Positions 8,032 to 15,716 of a stretch of 40,790 nt of DNA are shown here, in pieces. Both the position numbers and the translations under genes were made by a program. Where the stretch lies: positions 1 through 40,790 of the forward strand of contig CALEXZ010000173.1 in the NCBI GenBank assembly GCA_937926195.1. Direction: 5' to 3'. The notes beneath the pieces are model-generated. The model did not search any database and was not told the origin of the DNA. It saw nothing but the letters and a program-made list of their open reading frames with translations. The stretch comes from an uncultured Actinomyces sp. GTDB taxonomy: Bacteria > Actinomycetota > Actinomycetes > Actinomycetales > Actinomycetaceae. How positions within the stretch are numbered: the first letter of the stretch is position 1; the number at the start of each line of letters is the position of its first letter.

Positions 8032-10299
8032 ATGCTGCTTGTGCACGTGGTGGGAAACGCGGATCTCGGGCTTTGTTCGAAGGCGGACAACAGGCCGCGC
8101 CTCGCGTCCCTGCGTGAGGCTGACGGGGAGACTGCTGCCGGGTTGCTCGGTTTTCTCGACGGGGTGCGCAGTGGGACGGAGAGCTGGTTCCCGACCGAGT
8201 CGAGCCCGTTGCGCAAGGCGCTGGCGGCCGCGCGTCACAGGACCGAGGCTGCGCGCGAGGGCGTTGAGGTTCTTGTCGTCGGTGGTGCTGGCGGCCGCGG
8301 CTCCACAGACGAGACGGCGAGGGTCATCCGCCAGGCGCTGTCACGGGCCTGCCACGCGGGCGCGCTTGCGCAGGTGGCTGGGGGTGGCCTGCGCATCCTC
8401 GACGAGGTCGTCCTCAGCAACGGCCTCAACCCCGAAGCCGAGGACCACGACGCCCTCAGGGACGTCATCGGTGACCACCAGGGGCATGTGGTGCTCACGC
8501 TCGGGGGCGGGGCCTCAACCGTACTCATGGCCGCGGCCGGGGCTGCTGCCTCCACCCACCCCAAGGACTGGTCTCTCCTGCTCACCGACCGCAGCCCGGG
8601 TGCCCCGGGAACCCCCGCGACCATCGACATGTCCAACGACGCCGATGCCCGCAAGGGCTGGCTCATGGGGCTCGGCCTGCCCACGCTTCTGCGAAACGAC
8701 TACCCCGACGACGCCGACGTCACGTCTGCGGCGGAGCAGATCGACCGGGCCTGCGGGACGGAGGGAGCGGCCGAGCCCGACGACCTGGCCCTCCTCCTCC
8801 AGTGCGATGCCGCACGAGGAGACCTGGCCGCCGGCCTGGCCGCCCGCGCCTGGCTCGGTGCCGAGTACCGCAGGCGGCTGGCGGAGTACAACAAGCGTGC
8901 CGGAGCTTCGGATCCCGATCGGACCAAGGGAGGCAGAAAACAGCTGGGCCCGGTCATTGGCGAGATCAAGAAGCGTACGGCTGAGAACAGAAATCCTGCC
9001 GAGCAGTGGCTCCTTGACCATAGGACCCTCAACACGCTCGGCGCCAACGCCACCCACGAGTTTCAGGGAGGAGAGGATGACCAGGCTTTGGCCCGACAGG
9101 TGTCGCAGGCTGTCGGTGCCCCGCCGGACTGGCTCTCGTGGCCCAGTGGACGAGTCGTCTTCCTCGCTGCGAACGGTGTCCTCCATCCATCCGCACCCGC
9201 TCGCGTGAGCATGCTGCGCACCCTCCTCGACCAGAAGGAGGTGCCGTTCGAGATCCGTCAGGCCGCGGGCACACAGGGCCCGCTCACCCTGACCGCCTTC
9301 CTCACCCACTCCCAGGACGGGAGAGACTTCGCGCAGATGATCCGCAAGGAGGCGTTGGACGCACCGAGCGCATCGGCGAGATGGGCCTTCGACAACGAGC
9401 ACAGCACCACCCATGACTACGGTGCCTCGCTGACGAAAAACAGCACGGTTGACCAGGCCGAGAAGAGCATGACGCGCATCCGGGACACGGCCCTTGACTG
9501 GCTGGAGAAGCAGGAGAGGCCTCGTGCGGTCGTCGTCGGCGTCGTCGGAGAGAAACCCGTCCAGATCGCTCTCCTTAGCGCTGCACAGGAGTACGGGGCG
9601 CGGCACGGCGCCGCCGTCTTCCTGGTCTCCACCCACCAGACCACGGGACAACCCGATACGCCGGTGTTCCACCAGTTTGGCCTGGCCAGGGACGTGCGCA
9701 ACAAGCTGCTCGAGGCCACCGTCTACTGCCTGGACCGCCTCGACCTGCGCACCGCCGCACGCCTCCTGCGCCTGGGTGACCTCAACATGTCCAGGCTCGC
9801 CGACGAGGCTACCGGTCTCGCTCAGGACCTCGTCGACGCCAGGAATAACCACGAGGACGAGACGTACGTTGGGCCGATCCTCGACGTCATGGCGCACGTC
9901 GCCGACGTCGTCGACGGTGCTCAGCCCGACGCACAGGCGCGCCTGGCCGTCATCATCGGAGAGCTCCTCGTCAAGCGGGACGGAGTGCTCAAGCGCGCAC
10001 AGGTGAGCAAGCGGATCGACGTCGGCAGCGCCTCCCGCGAGCAGATCGTTGGCCTCCTGATCTGGATCCGCAACCGCGTGACGCTCACGCACGGGACCGG
10101 AGACCTGCCCTCGGTCACCAAGGAGCACCAGGATCCTGCGCCGGGCTGCAAGCCCGCCACCTACCCAGAGATCCTGCGCCACGTCATCGGCTCCGTTCCC
10201 GACCACGACCCCGCAGCGGCCGACGGCTGGGCGGCGCGCATGCGCACGCTGCGCCGCGAGGTCGAGGCGCTGCGGTACCCCGAAAGGAAGGACGCATGA
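8032..10299 (+). CDS. putative CARF-HEPN type III CRISPR effector with duplicated halves
   Basis: A 755-residue soluble protein that heads the accessory operon divergent from cas10. The N-terminal half has Rossmann-type strands (LLVHVVGNADL at 2-12, VEVLVVGGAGG near 78-88) and VVLTLGGGASTVLMAAAGAA near 153, the shape of a CARF ligand-binding strand-loop-helix. The second half repeats this with VVFLAANGVLH near 385 and VVVGVVGEKPVQIALLSAA near 500, then a helical region ending with RNRVTLTH at 680-687, matching the HEPN RNase pattern R-X4-6-H. Csm6/Csx1 effectors have one CARF and one HEPN per chain and act as dimers; this chain looks like a fused dimer with HEPN residues evident only in the second half. 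ATG at 8032 is chosen for its GGAGGA; 55 more in-frame codons upstream run into cas10. No family is recognised with certainty. Confidence 0.6.
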   Translation: MLLVHVVGNADLGLCSKADNRPRLASLREADGETAAGLLGFLDGVRSGTESWFPTESSPLRKALAAARHRTEAAREGVEVLVVGGAGGRGSTDETARVIRQALSRACHAGALAQVAGGGLRILDEVVLSNGLNPEAEDHDALRDVIGDHQGHVVLTLGGGASTVLMAAAGAAASTHPKDWSLLLTDRSPGAPGTPATIDMSNDADARKGWLMGLGLPTLLRNDYPDDADVTSAAEQIDRACGTEGAAEPDDLALLLQCDAARGDLAAGLAARAWLGAEYRRRLAEYNKRAGASDPDRTKGGRKQLGPVIGEIKKRTAENRNPAEQWLLDHRTLNTLGANATHEFQGGEDDQALARQVSQAVGAPPDWLSWPSGRVVFLAANGVLHPSAPARVSMLRTLLDQKEVPFEIRQAAGTQGPLTLTAFLTHSQDGRDFAQMIRKEALDAPSASARWAFDNEHSTTHDYGASLTKNSTVDQAEKSMTRIRDTALDWLEKQERPRAVVVGVVGEKPVQIALLSAAQEYGARHGAAVFLVSTHQTTGQPDTPVFHQFGLARDVRNKLLEATVYCLDRLDLRTAARLLRLGDLNMSRLADEATGLAQDLVDARNNHEDETYVGPILDVMAHVADVVDGAQPDAQARLAVIIGELLVKRDGVLKRAQVSKRIDVGSASREQIVGLLIWIRNRVTLTHGTGDLPSVTKEHQDPAPGCKPATYPEILRHVIGSVPDHDPAAADGWAARMRTLRREVEALRYPERKDA

Positions 10300-10667
10300 C
10301 AGCGCCGGTCGTCCTGCGCAACCTCACCGCCCACGAGATCGTCCTCCACGCCGAGGACGGTACGCGCCTCCACCTGCCCGCCGCCCCCACCGTCCCGCGT
10401 CTCGTCCGCGCGGGAGGAACCACCACCGCTCTCACCGTCCAGGCCGTAGACGGCACCGCTCACCCCGTCACCCTCACCGTCGGCGACCGGGTCACCGGGC
10501 TCGAGCCCGCCTTGCCCGAGCCCGAGGAGGGCGTCCTGCTCGTGACCAGCCGCGTCGTCGCCTCCTTCCGCCCCGACCGCACCGACCTCGTCTGGCCCGA
10601 CGACCTCCTGCGGGACGAGGCGGGGCGCGTCGTCGGCGCCCGGCGGCTCGCCGCACTGCCCCGATGA
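10296..10667 (+). CDS. small protein resembling phage 'NLTPH' family, in CRISPR accessory operon
   Basis: The gene overlaps the upstream effector gene by ATGA and encodes 123 residues. It starts MTAPVVLRNLTAHEIVLH and has near its end LLVTSRVVA, then DLVWPDDLLRDEAGRVVGARRLA. That arrangement (N-terminal 'NLTPHxI', an inner 'VS..VA', and a C-terminal 'VRDExGxIxG') recalls small uncharacterised proteins of phages and prophages; this is from memory of the pattern, not a search. There is no signal peptide, membrane segment or catalytic motif. Coupling to the effector gene suggests a role in type III immunity, such as control of signalling or of the effector, but no function can be assigned. Confidence 0.6.
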   Translation: MTAPVVLRNLTAHEIVLHAEDGTRLHLPAAPTVPRLVRAGGTTTALTVQAVDGTAHPVTLTVGDRVTGLEPALPEPEEGVLLVTSRVVASFRPDRTDLVWPDDLLRDEAGRVVGARRLAALPR

Positions 10668-10707
10668 CGTGCTGCACGGGGGAGCACCCAGGCCCCGACC
10701 CACGTGA

Positions 10708-10713
10708 CAGGCT
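10708..10713 (+). promoter_or_regulatory. possible -10 box of the membrane-protein gene
   Basis: CAGGCT stands six bases before the ATG at 10720, within TGACAGGCT. The spacing matches that of other leaderless-type promoters in this window. There is no ribosome binding site, which fits a transcript starting at the start codon. The -35 is unclear. Confidence 0.35.
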
Positions 10714-10719
10714 GTCCGC

Positions 10720-12081
10720 ATGAGCACCGCGCCCCTCGTCCTGAGCAACGAGGACAGCAACCAGCCGCGCCTCATCGTCGTCGTCCCCTGGCAGCTGCCG
10801 GGCACCTGGGAGACCTGGCGCACCCGGCTGGAGCCCGGCCCCGTCGTCGTCCGGGCCGACGGTGGCGGCCGTGTCATCTACGACGCCGACACCCGCGGCC
10901 TGCGGGGGCCGGTGCGCCGTCGCCTCCTTGATGACACCGTCCGCCGCCACCTCGTCCATCCCGAGCCGCTCCCGCTGCACGTGAGCGGCGGCGCCCGTGC
11001 TGCCTGCGACAAGCCCCTGTTCCTGGACCATGCCTGGGACGTCCTCCACGTCGAGACCCTGACCGTTGGGGCGGACAAGACCCCCGTCACGCGCGCCCTC
11101 ATCGCCCTCCACATCTCCTTCACCGCCCCGGGCAGACGCGAGGTCCGCGCCTGGGCCACCCACCTCGTGCGCAAGACGGCCGGGAGAGCCGAGATCGCAC
11201 GTCACGTGCGCGCCCGCCTCGGGGACGGGCACGGCTACGGGCTTGACGGCGAGGGAGGGCAGGAGGCCGACGTCTTCACGGTCGCCTACGTCCCCCAGGC
11301 CATGCTCGGCAGTGATCCTCTGGCTACCGCCCGCGACTGGGGCGAGCTGTCCCGTAAGGGCACCTCCGGCGTCGCCAACGCCGCTGTCCACACGATCTCA
11401 CCCACGTGGTCCGCTTACGCCGGAGGGCACGGCCTGTCCGTCTGCCAGAACGTGCAGGACCGCTTCCGTCCCCTCGTCCACCTCTCGGGGCGCTACCTCG
11501 ACGCCGTCCTGCTCATGCTGCTCCAGCACCACCGCTCCACCTCTCTCATGGAGCGGGTGGCCGCCGTCGCCACGAACACCGAGTTCGACGACGAGGAACG
11601 TGTCAACGAGGTCATCGCGCTGGACACCGAGGCTGTGCGCTTCGTCGTCACCGAGCAGTGGAGCACGATGACCGACAGCGAACGCCCCCTCAACGCCTTC
11701 CTCGCCTATCTCCTGGACACCTACGGCATCCCCACCGCCATCGAGGAGGCCCGGGACCAGGCGCACCTTCTGAGGGAGAACGCCCTCATGGTCATCGGGC
11801 GTGCGGAGCAGAAGGCCGAGGAGGACCGGGCCCGCTCCACCCGCGCCATGGAGATCGCCCTGAGCTTCCTCACCTTCGTCGGCATGCCCCTGACCGTCTT
11901 CCTCGACGTGTGGACCAACTGGGAGACCACCCACGGTGTCGGCAAGCGGTCGTCGGCCTTCGTCGGGATGTCGATGCACTGGGGCGTCATCCTCGTCATG
12001 GGCGTCGCCGGAGCGTTCGTCATCGGGGGAGTGCTGTGGCGCATCGCCCGCTGGGTGATACGCCGACGACTGGGCGGCTGA
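10720..12081 (+). CDS. CRISPR-linked membrane protein, soluble N-domain plus two C-terminal helices (CorA-like layout)
   Basis: A 453-residue protein, 52 bases downstream of the small accessory gene. Residues 1-260 are soluble and mixed in character; 265-375 are helix-rich, with a charged stretch RAEQKAEEDRARSTRAMEI leading into transmembrane helix 1 (about 379-397). A 20-residue loop and helix 2 (about 418-440) follow, then a basic end (RIARWVIRRR). Both ends would be cytoplasmic. A large soluble domain, long stalk helix and two C-terminal helices is the layout of CorA channels, but the CorA pore motif GMN is absent; the nearest text is GMP within helix 1. CorA-like proteins are known effectors in some type III systems, so a nucleotide-gated membrane effector is a reasonable inference. 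An unrelated membrane protein remains possible. Confidence 0.55.
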   Translation: MSTAPLVLSNEDSNQPRLIVVVPWQLPGTWETWRTRLEPGPVVVRADGGGRVIYDADTRGLRGPVRRRLLDDTVRRHLVHPEPLPLHVSGGARAACDKPLFLDHAWDVLHVETLTVGADKTPVTRALIALHISFTAPGRREVRAWATHLVRKTAGRAEIARHVRARLGDGHGYGLDGEGGQEADVFTVAYVPQAMLGSDPLATARDWGELSRKGTSGVANAAVHTISPTWSAYAGGHGLSVCQNVQDRFRPLVHLSGRYLDAVLLMLLQHHRSTSLMERVAAVATNTEFDDEERVNEVIALDTEAVRFVVTEQWSTMTDSERPLNAFLAYLLDTYGIPTAIEEARDQAHLLRENALMVIGRAEQKAEEDRARSTRAMEIALSFLTFVGMPLTVFLDVWTNWETTHGVGKRSSAFVGMSMHWGVILVMGVAGAFVIGGVLWRIARWVIRRRLGG

Positions 12082-12154
12082 GTGGCCGGGAGAGGGTGGC
12101 GGGGCGTCGGCCGCGTGTGCGTGTGCACCTCGTGCGGTCGGTGCTCGGCGCAGT

Positions 12155-12243
12155 CCCGGGCCTCGCCGCTTCCCGCCTGTGCCCGGGCCTCGCCGCTTCC
12201 CGCCCGTGCCCGGGCCTCGCCGCTTCCCGCCCGTGCCCGGGCC
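12155..12243. repeat. 27-bp tandem repeat, 3.3 copies
   Basis: The unit begins CCCGGGCCTCGCCGCTTCCC and recurs at 12155, 12182 and 12209, with a partial copy at 12236-12243. Copies differ at one base (CCTGTG or CCCGTG at the unit end). There are no spacers, so it is not a CRISPR array. Confidence 0.9.
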
Positions 12244-12259
12244 ACGTTTGGCTCGTGTA

Positions 12260-12390
12260 TGGATCACCTGCTGCCCGTTGGATCACGTGTGTGTGCTTGG
12301 ACCACGTGCTGCCCGTGTTCGGGCAGTGTTCGGCATGTGTGTGGATCACGTGCTGCCCGTTGGATCACGTGTGTGTGCTTGGACCACCTG
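12260..12390. repeat. 49-bp direct repeat pair built of TGGATCAC/TGGACCAC words
   Basis: Two 49-bp copies (12260-12308 and 12342-12390) differ at only two bases. Each is built from shorter related words: TGGATCAC twice and TGGACCAC once, mostly followed by GTG, so CACGTG palindromes recur. The 33 bases between copies contain the hairpin at 12309-12326. One pair with unequal content is not CRISPR-like. Confidence 0.85.
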
Positions 12391-12414
12391 GGGGAGGCCC
12401 TGGGGTGATCCGTT

Positions 12415-12471
12415 GGAGCGCAGGTTGTCCTTGGGAGCGCAGGTTGTCCTTGGGCGTTGAGGTTGTCCAAC
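12415..12471. repeat. 19-bp tandem repeat, three copies
   Basis: GGAGCGCAGGTTGTCCTTG occurs at 12415 and 12434, with a diverged third copy at 12453 that keeps GAGGTTGTCC. The block is flanked on both sides by GGTGATCCGYTGG. The word GTTGTCC and its complement GGACA nearby suggest a dispersed intergenic element. Confidence 0.8.
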
Positions 12472-12656
12472 GGGGGACAGGTGATCCGCTGGGAGTGGGC
12501 GGCGCAAGGGAACGGGGCACGAGGGCGTGGCCCGGCGCGTGCCCCCGCCCCCCCCTTCCCGCCCACGCCCGGCGCGAACAGGGACGGACGGGGCAGCGCC
12601 CGCGGCGCGCCGTCCGCTAGCGTTCGCGTCGACGGACGCAGAAGGGACCCGAATCC

Positions 12657-14858
12657 GTGAGCAAGACTGACAACCCGCAGCAGGACCCCTGGGGCAGGAG
12701 CCCGAAGGGCACCGGCTCTGAGGGCCGCAAGCGCGGCCTCCTGGGGAACCCGTTCGTGTGGGCCGCCCCGGTCATCATGGTCGCCCTCATCGGGTGGATG
12801 CTGCTGTCCTCCCTGGGCGGCTACAACACGATCGACACTTCCGAGGGCCTGACGATCCTGCGCGACAGCCCCGCGACCGTCGAGGCCGTGACCGTCATCG
12901 ACCGCACCCAGCGCGTCGAGCTCGACCTCACCGAGGACTACACGAGCCAACCCAACCGGAAGGGCGAGACCGCCCGCGACCTGGGCAGGCGCGTCCAGTT
13001 CACCTTCACCGACGCCCAGGCCGACCAGGTCGCCGCCCTTGTCGAGGCCGCCGCCCCCTCCGGCGGCTACAACTCCGTCGTGCCCACCACCTCCTGGTGG
13101 TCCTACATCGCCCAGCTCATCCTGCCGCTGACGATCTTCCTCATCGCCATGTGGTGGCTGCTGGGTCGCATGAGCGGCGGGCGTGGCGGCGCCCTCGGCT
13201 TCGGCAAGTCCAAGGCGAAGGTCGGCTCCAAGGAGATGCCGGACGTCACCTTCGACGACGTCGCCGGTGAGGACGAGGCCGTCGAGGAGCTGGAGGAGAT
13301 CCGCGAGTTCCTCTCCGAGCCCGGCAAGTTCCAGGCCGTCGGCGCCAAGATCCCCAAGGGCGTCCTGCTCTACGGCCCTCCCGGGACCGGTAAGACCCTC
13401 CTCGCCAAGGCGGTCGCCGGCGAGGCGGGCGTCCCCTTCTTCTCCATGTCGGGCTCCGAGTTCGTCGAGATGTTCGTCGGCGTCGGTGCCTCGCGCGTGC
13501 GCGACCTGTTCGAGCAGGCCAAGGAGAACGCCCCCGCCATCATCTTCGTCGACGAGATCGACGCCGTCGGACGCCACCGCGGCTCGGGCATGGGCGGCGG
13601 CCACGACGAGCGCGAGCAGACCCTCAACCAGCTGCTCGTCGAGATGGACGGCTTCGACGCCAACACGAACGTCATCCTCATCGCCGCCACCAACCGCCCC
13701 GACGTCCTCGACCCCGCCCTGCTGCGCCCGGGCCGCTTCGACCGCCAGGTCAGCGTCGAGGCCCCCGACATGGCCGGGCGTGAGGCGATCCTGCGCGTGC
13801 ACGCCAAGGGCAAGCCCATGACCCACGACGTCGACCTCGCCCTCGTCGCCAAGCGCACCCCCGGCTTCACCGGCGCCGACCTCGCCAACGTCCTCAACGA
13901 GGCGGCCCTGCTCACGGCCCGCTCCAACGCCCAGCTCATCGACAACCGGGCCCTGGACGAGGCCATCGACCGCGTCATCGCCGGCCCCCAGAAGCGCACC
14001 CGCGTCATGAACGAGCACGAGAAGGCCGTCACCGCCTACCACGAGGCGGGCCACGCCCTGTGCGCGGCCGCCGGCGCCTACTCCGACCCGGTCACCAAGG
14101 TGACGATCCTGCCGCGCGGCAAGGCCCTGGGCTACACCATGGTCATGCCCAGCGACGACAAGTACTCCACCACCCGCAACGAGCTGCTCGACCAGCTGGT
14201 CTACGCCATGGGCGGGCGCGCCGCCGAGGAGATCGTCTTCCACGACCCCACCACCGGCGCCTCCAACGACATCGAGAAGGCCACAGCCACCGCGCGCAAG
14301 ATGGTCACCGACTACGGCATGACCCGGGCCGTGGGCGCCGTCAAGCTCGGCACCACCGAGAACGAGACCGTCCTGGGCCTGTCCGCCACCAGCCGTGACT
14401 TCTCCGAGGCCGTGGCGGCCACCGTCGACGACGAGGTCCGCACCCTCATGGACGCCGCCTACCGCGAGGCCTGGGAGATCCTCACTCGCAACCGCGCCGT
14501 CCTGGAGGACCTGGCCACCCAGCTCCTGGAGAAGGAGACCCTGCTGGAGAAGGACCTGGAGGCGATCTTCGCCCCGGTCGTGCGCCAGGCTGAGCGGCCG
14601 CTGTGGCGCGGGGACGACTCCCTCGTCCTGGACGAGGAGATCTCCTCCGGCTCCTACTTCGCCGGCTCGCGCGTGCCGCGCCGTGCCCTGCCCGCCAGCC
14701 ACGCCCCGCAGGCGGTGACCGCCCCCGACGGCGAGGTCCCGCCGTCGGCCACCCCCGCCCTCGGGGTTCCGTCCGACGGCGAGGCCCTGACCGCAGAGAC
14801 CGCGCAGACCGCTGACGCCGCCGGAGCCTCGACCCCCTCGGCCCCCGGGGACCGGTGA
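12657..14858 (+). CDS. ftsH: ATP-dependent zinc metalloprotease FtsH
   Basis: FtsH degrades misfolded and short-lived membrane and cytosolic proteins at the inner face of the membrane. The 733-residue protein has transmembrane helix 1 at about 33-53, an extracytoplasmic domain to about 145, and helix 2 at about 148-168. The AAA+ domain has Walker A GPPGTGKT at 240-247, Walker B IIFVDEID, and the second region of homology with RPGRFDRQ. The zinc motif HEAGH is at 462-466. The C-terminal 80 residues are Ala/Pro-rich, as often in actinobacteria. The start is a GTG preceded by AGAAGGGA about nine bases upstream. Its stop overlaps the folE start (TGATG), the usual actinobacterial ftsH-folE coupling. 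The genes normally found before ftsH (hpt, tilS) are not in this window; repeats and the CRISPR locus lie there instead. Confidence 0.97.
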   Translation: MSKTDNPQQDPWGRSPKGTGSEGRKRGLLGNPFVWAAPVIMVALIGWMLLSSLGGYNTIDTSEGLTILRDSPATVEAVTVIDRTQRVELDLTEDYTSQPNRKGETARDLGRRVQFTFTDAQADQVAALVEAAAPSGGYNSVVPTTSWWSYIAQLILPLTIFLIAMWWLLGRMSGGRGGALGFGKSKAKVGSKEMPDVTFDDVAGEDEAVEELEEIREFLSEPGKFQAVGAKIPKGVLLYGPPGTGKTLLAKAVAGEAGVPFFSMSGSEFVEMFVGVGASRVRDLFEQAKENAPAIIFVDEIDAVGRHRGSGMGGGHDEREQTLNQLLVEMDGFDANTNVILIAATNRPDVLDPALLRPGRFDRQVSVEAPDMAGREAILRVHAKGKPMTHDVDLALVAKRTPGFTGADLANVLNEAALLTARSNAQLIDNRALDEAIDRVIAGPQKRTRVMNEHEKAVTAYHEAGHALCAAAGAYSDPVTKVTILPRGKALGYTMVMPSDDKYSTTRNELLDQLVYAMGGRAAEEIVFHDPTTGASNDIEKATATARKMVTDYGMTRAVGAVKLGTTENETVLGLSATSRDFSEAVAATVDDEVRTLMDAAYREAWEILTRNRAVLEDLATQLLEKETLLEKDLEAIFAPVVRQAERPLWRGDDSLVLDEEISSGSYFAGSRVPRRALPASHAPQAVTAPDGEVPPSATPALGVPSDGEALTAETAQTADAAGASTPSAPGDR

Positions 14859-15430
14859 TGGCCTACGACACCGAGGGCGTGCGCCGCGCCGTCCACGACC
14901 TGCTCGTCGCCATCGGCGAGGACCCGCAGCGTGACGGCCTGCGCGACACCCCCGAGCGCATGGCCCGCGCCTACGCCGAGATGTTCTCCGGCCTGGGGCA
15001 GGACCCGGGCGCCCACGTGGAGAGGGTCTTCGACGTCGGCCACGAGGAGATGGTCCTCGTGCGCGACATCCCCATGTACTCCGTGTGCGAGCACCACCTG
15101 CTGCCCTTCCACGGCGTCGCCCACGTCGCCTACATCCCGGGCGAGGACAGGCGCGTCACCGGCCTGAGCAAGCTCGCGCGCCTCGTCGACGGCTACGCCC
15201 GCCGCCCCCAGGTGCAGGAGCGTCTGACCGCGCAGATCGCCGACACCATGGTGGAGCGCCTGGGGGTGCTGGGTGTGCTCGTCGTCGTCGAGGCCGAGCA
15301 CCTGTGCATGTCCATGCGCGGGGTGCGCAAGCCTGGCGCCAACACGGTGACCTCCGCGGTGCGCGGCCAGCTGCGCAACGCCGCTACCCGTGCGGAGGCC
15401 ATGAGCCTCATCCTCGGCCGCCGGTCCTGA
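14858..15430 (+). CDS. folE: GTP cyclohydrolase I
   Basis: FolE converts GTP to 7,8-dihydroneopterin triphosphate, the first step of folate synthesis. The 190-residue protein has normal length. The zinc site is visible as C77 and H80 in SVCEHHLLPF and C150 in EHLCMSMRG; the GYARRPQVQERLT stretch is also typical. The ATG at 14858 overlaps the ftsH stop; a GTG one codon earlier would add one residue. It is the last gene of its transcript here. The remaining folate genes resume only at 21365, after an inserted two-component/ABC module. Confidence 0.97.
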   Translation: MAYDTEGVRRAVHDLLVAIGEDPQRDGLRDTPERMARAYAEMFSGLGQDPGAHVERVFDVGHEEMVLVRDIPMYSVCEHHLLPFHGVAHVAYIPGEDRRVTGLSKLARLVDGYARRPQVQERLTAQIADTMVERLGVLGVLVVVEAEHLCMSMRGVRKPGANTVTSAVRGQLRNAATRAEAMSLILGRRS

Positions 15431-15601
15431 GGCTCAGGAGAAGGCCCTCGCGCCGCCTGATCACGGCTTCCGGCACAGCCGACTGGCCACTGCCCACAGG
15501 CACGCCGCTACGGGTGGCGGCGTCGGCGATGCTGGATGTCGGGCACCTCAAGCTCGGGTACGGCACGGAGCATGAAACTGGAGGTTTATCTCTCTGACTG
15601 C

Positions 15602-15624
15602 ACTTTATTGAGATCTAATAAAGT
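15602..15624. promoter_or_regulatory. AT-rich 8-bp palindrome downstream of folE
   Basis: ACTTTATT (15602-15609) and AATAAAGT (15617-15624) flank a 7-base centre, GAGATCT. This is the most AT-rich spot in the neighbourhood, in a 286-base gap between folE and the end of the kinase gene. It could be a terminator hairpin, though it lies 170 bases after folE, or an operator left from inserted DNA. The rest of the gap shows nothing convincing. Confidence 0.45.
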
Positions 15625-15716
15625 TGCGTCGGGGTCATGTTCCTCCTGGCGTCGCGGGTGCAACCGGACGACACGCGCAGGTCACCGAGGAGACACGTCC
15701 TGCTTGCGCGTCGGGC

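Larger units (their letters stand above)
12082..12656. other. 575-base gene-free stretch rich in short repeats
   Basis: No convincing coding frame was found between the CRISPR membrane protein and ftsH. The left two thirds carry three separate tandem repeat families (listed individually). The right part (12472-12656) is plain GC-rich DNA with a candidate ftsH -10, TAGCGT, near 12618-12623. A 7-bp hairpin, CTGCCCG/CGGGCAG, sits at 12309-12326 between two repeat copies. The stretch marks the border between the CRISPR locus and the conserved chromosome backbone. Confidence 0.6.

Noticed and set aside
12155..12390. Repeats near the cas genes as a CRISPR array
   Set aside because: Units are directly tandem or a single pair; there are no unique spacers of constant length between repeats.
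12264..14702. Open frame of 812 codons on the minus strand across ftsH
   Set aside because: It is antisense to a clear ftsH, with composition typical of high-GC shadow frames and no recognisable domain.
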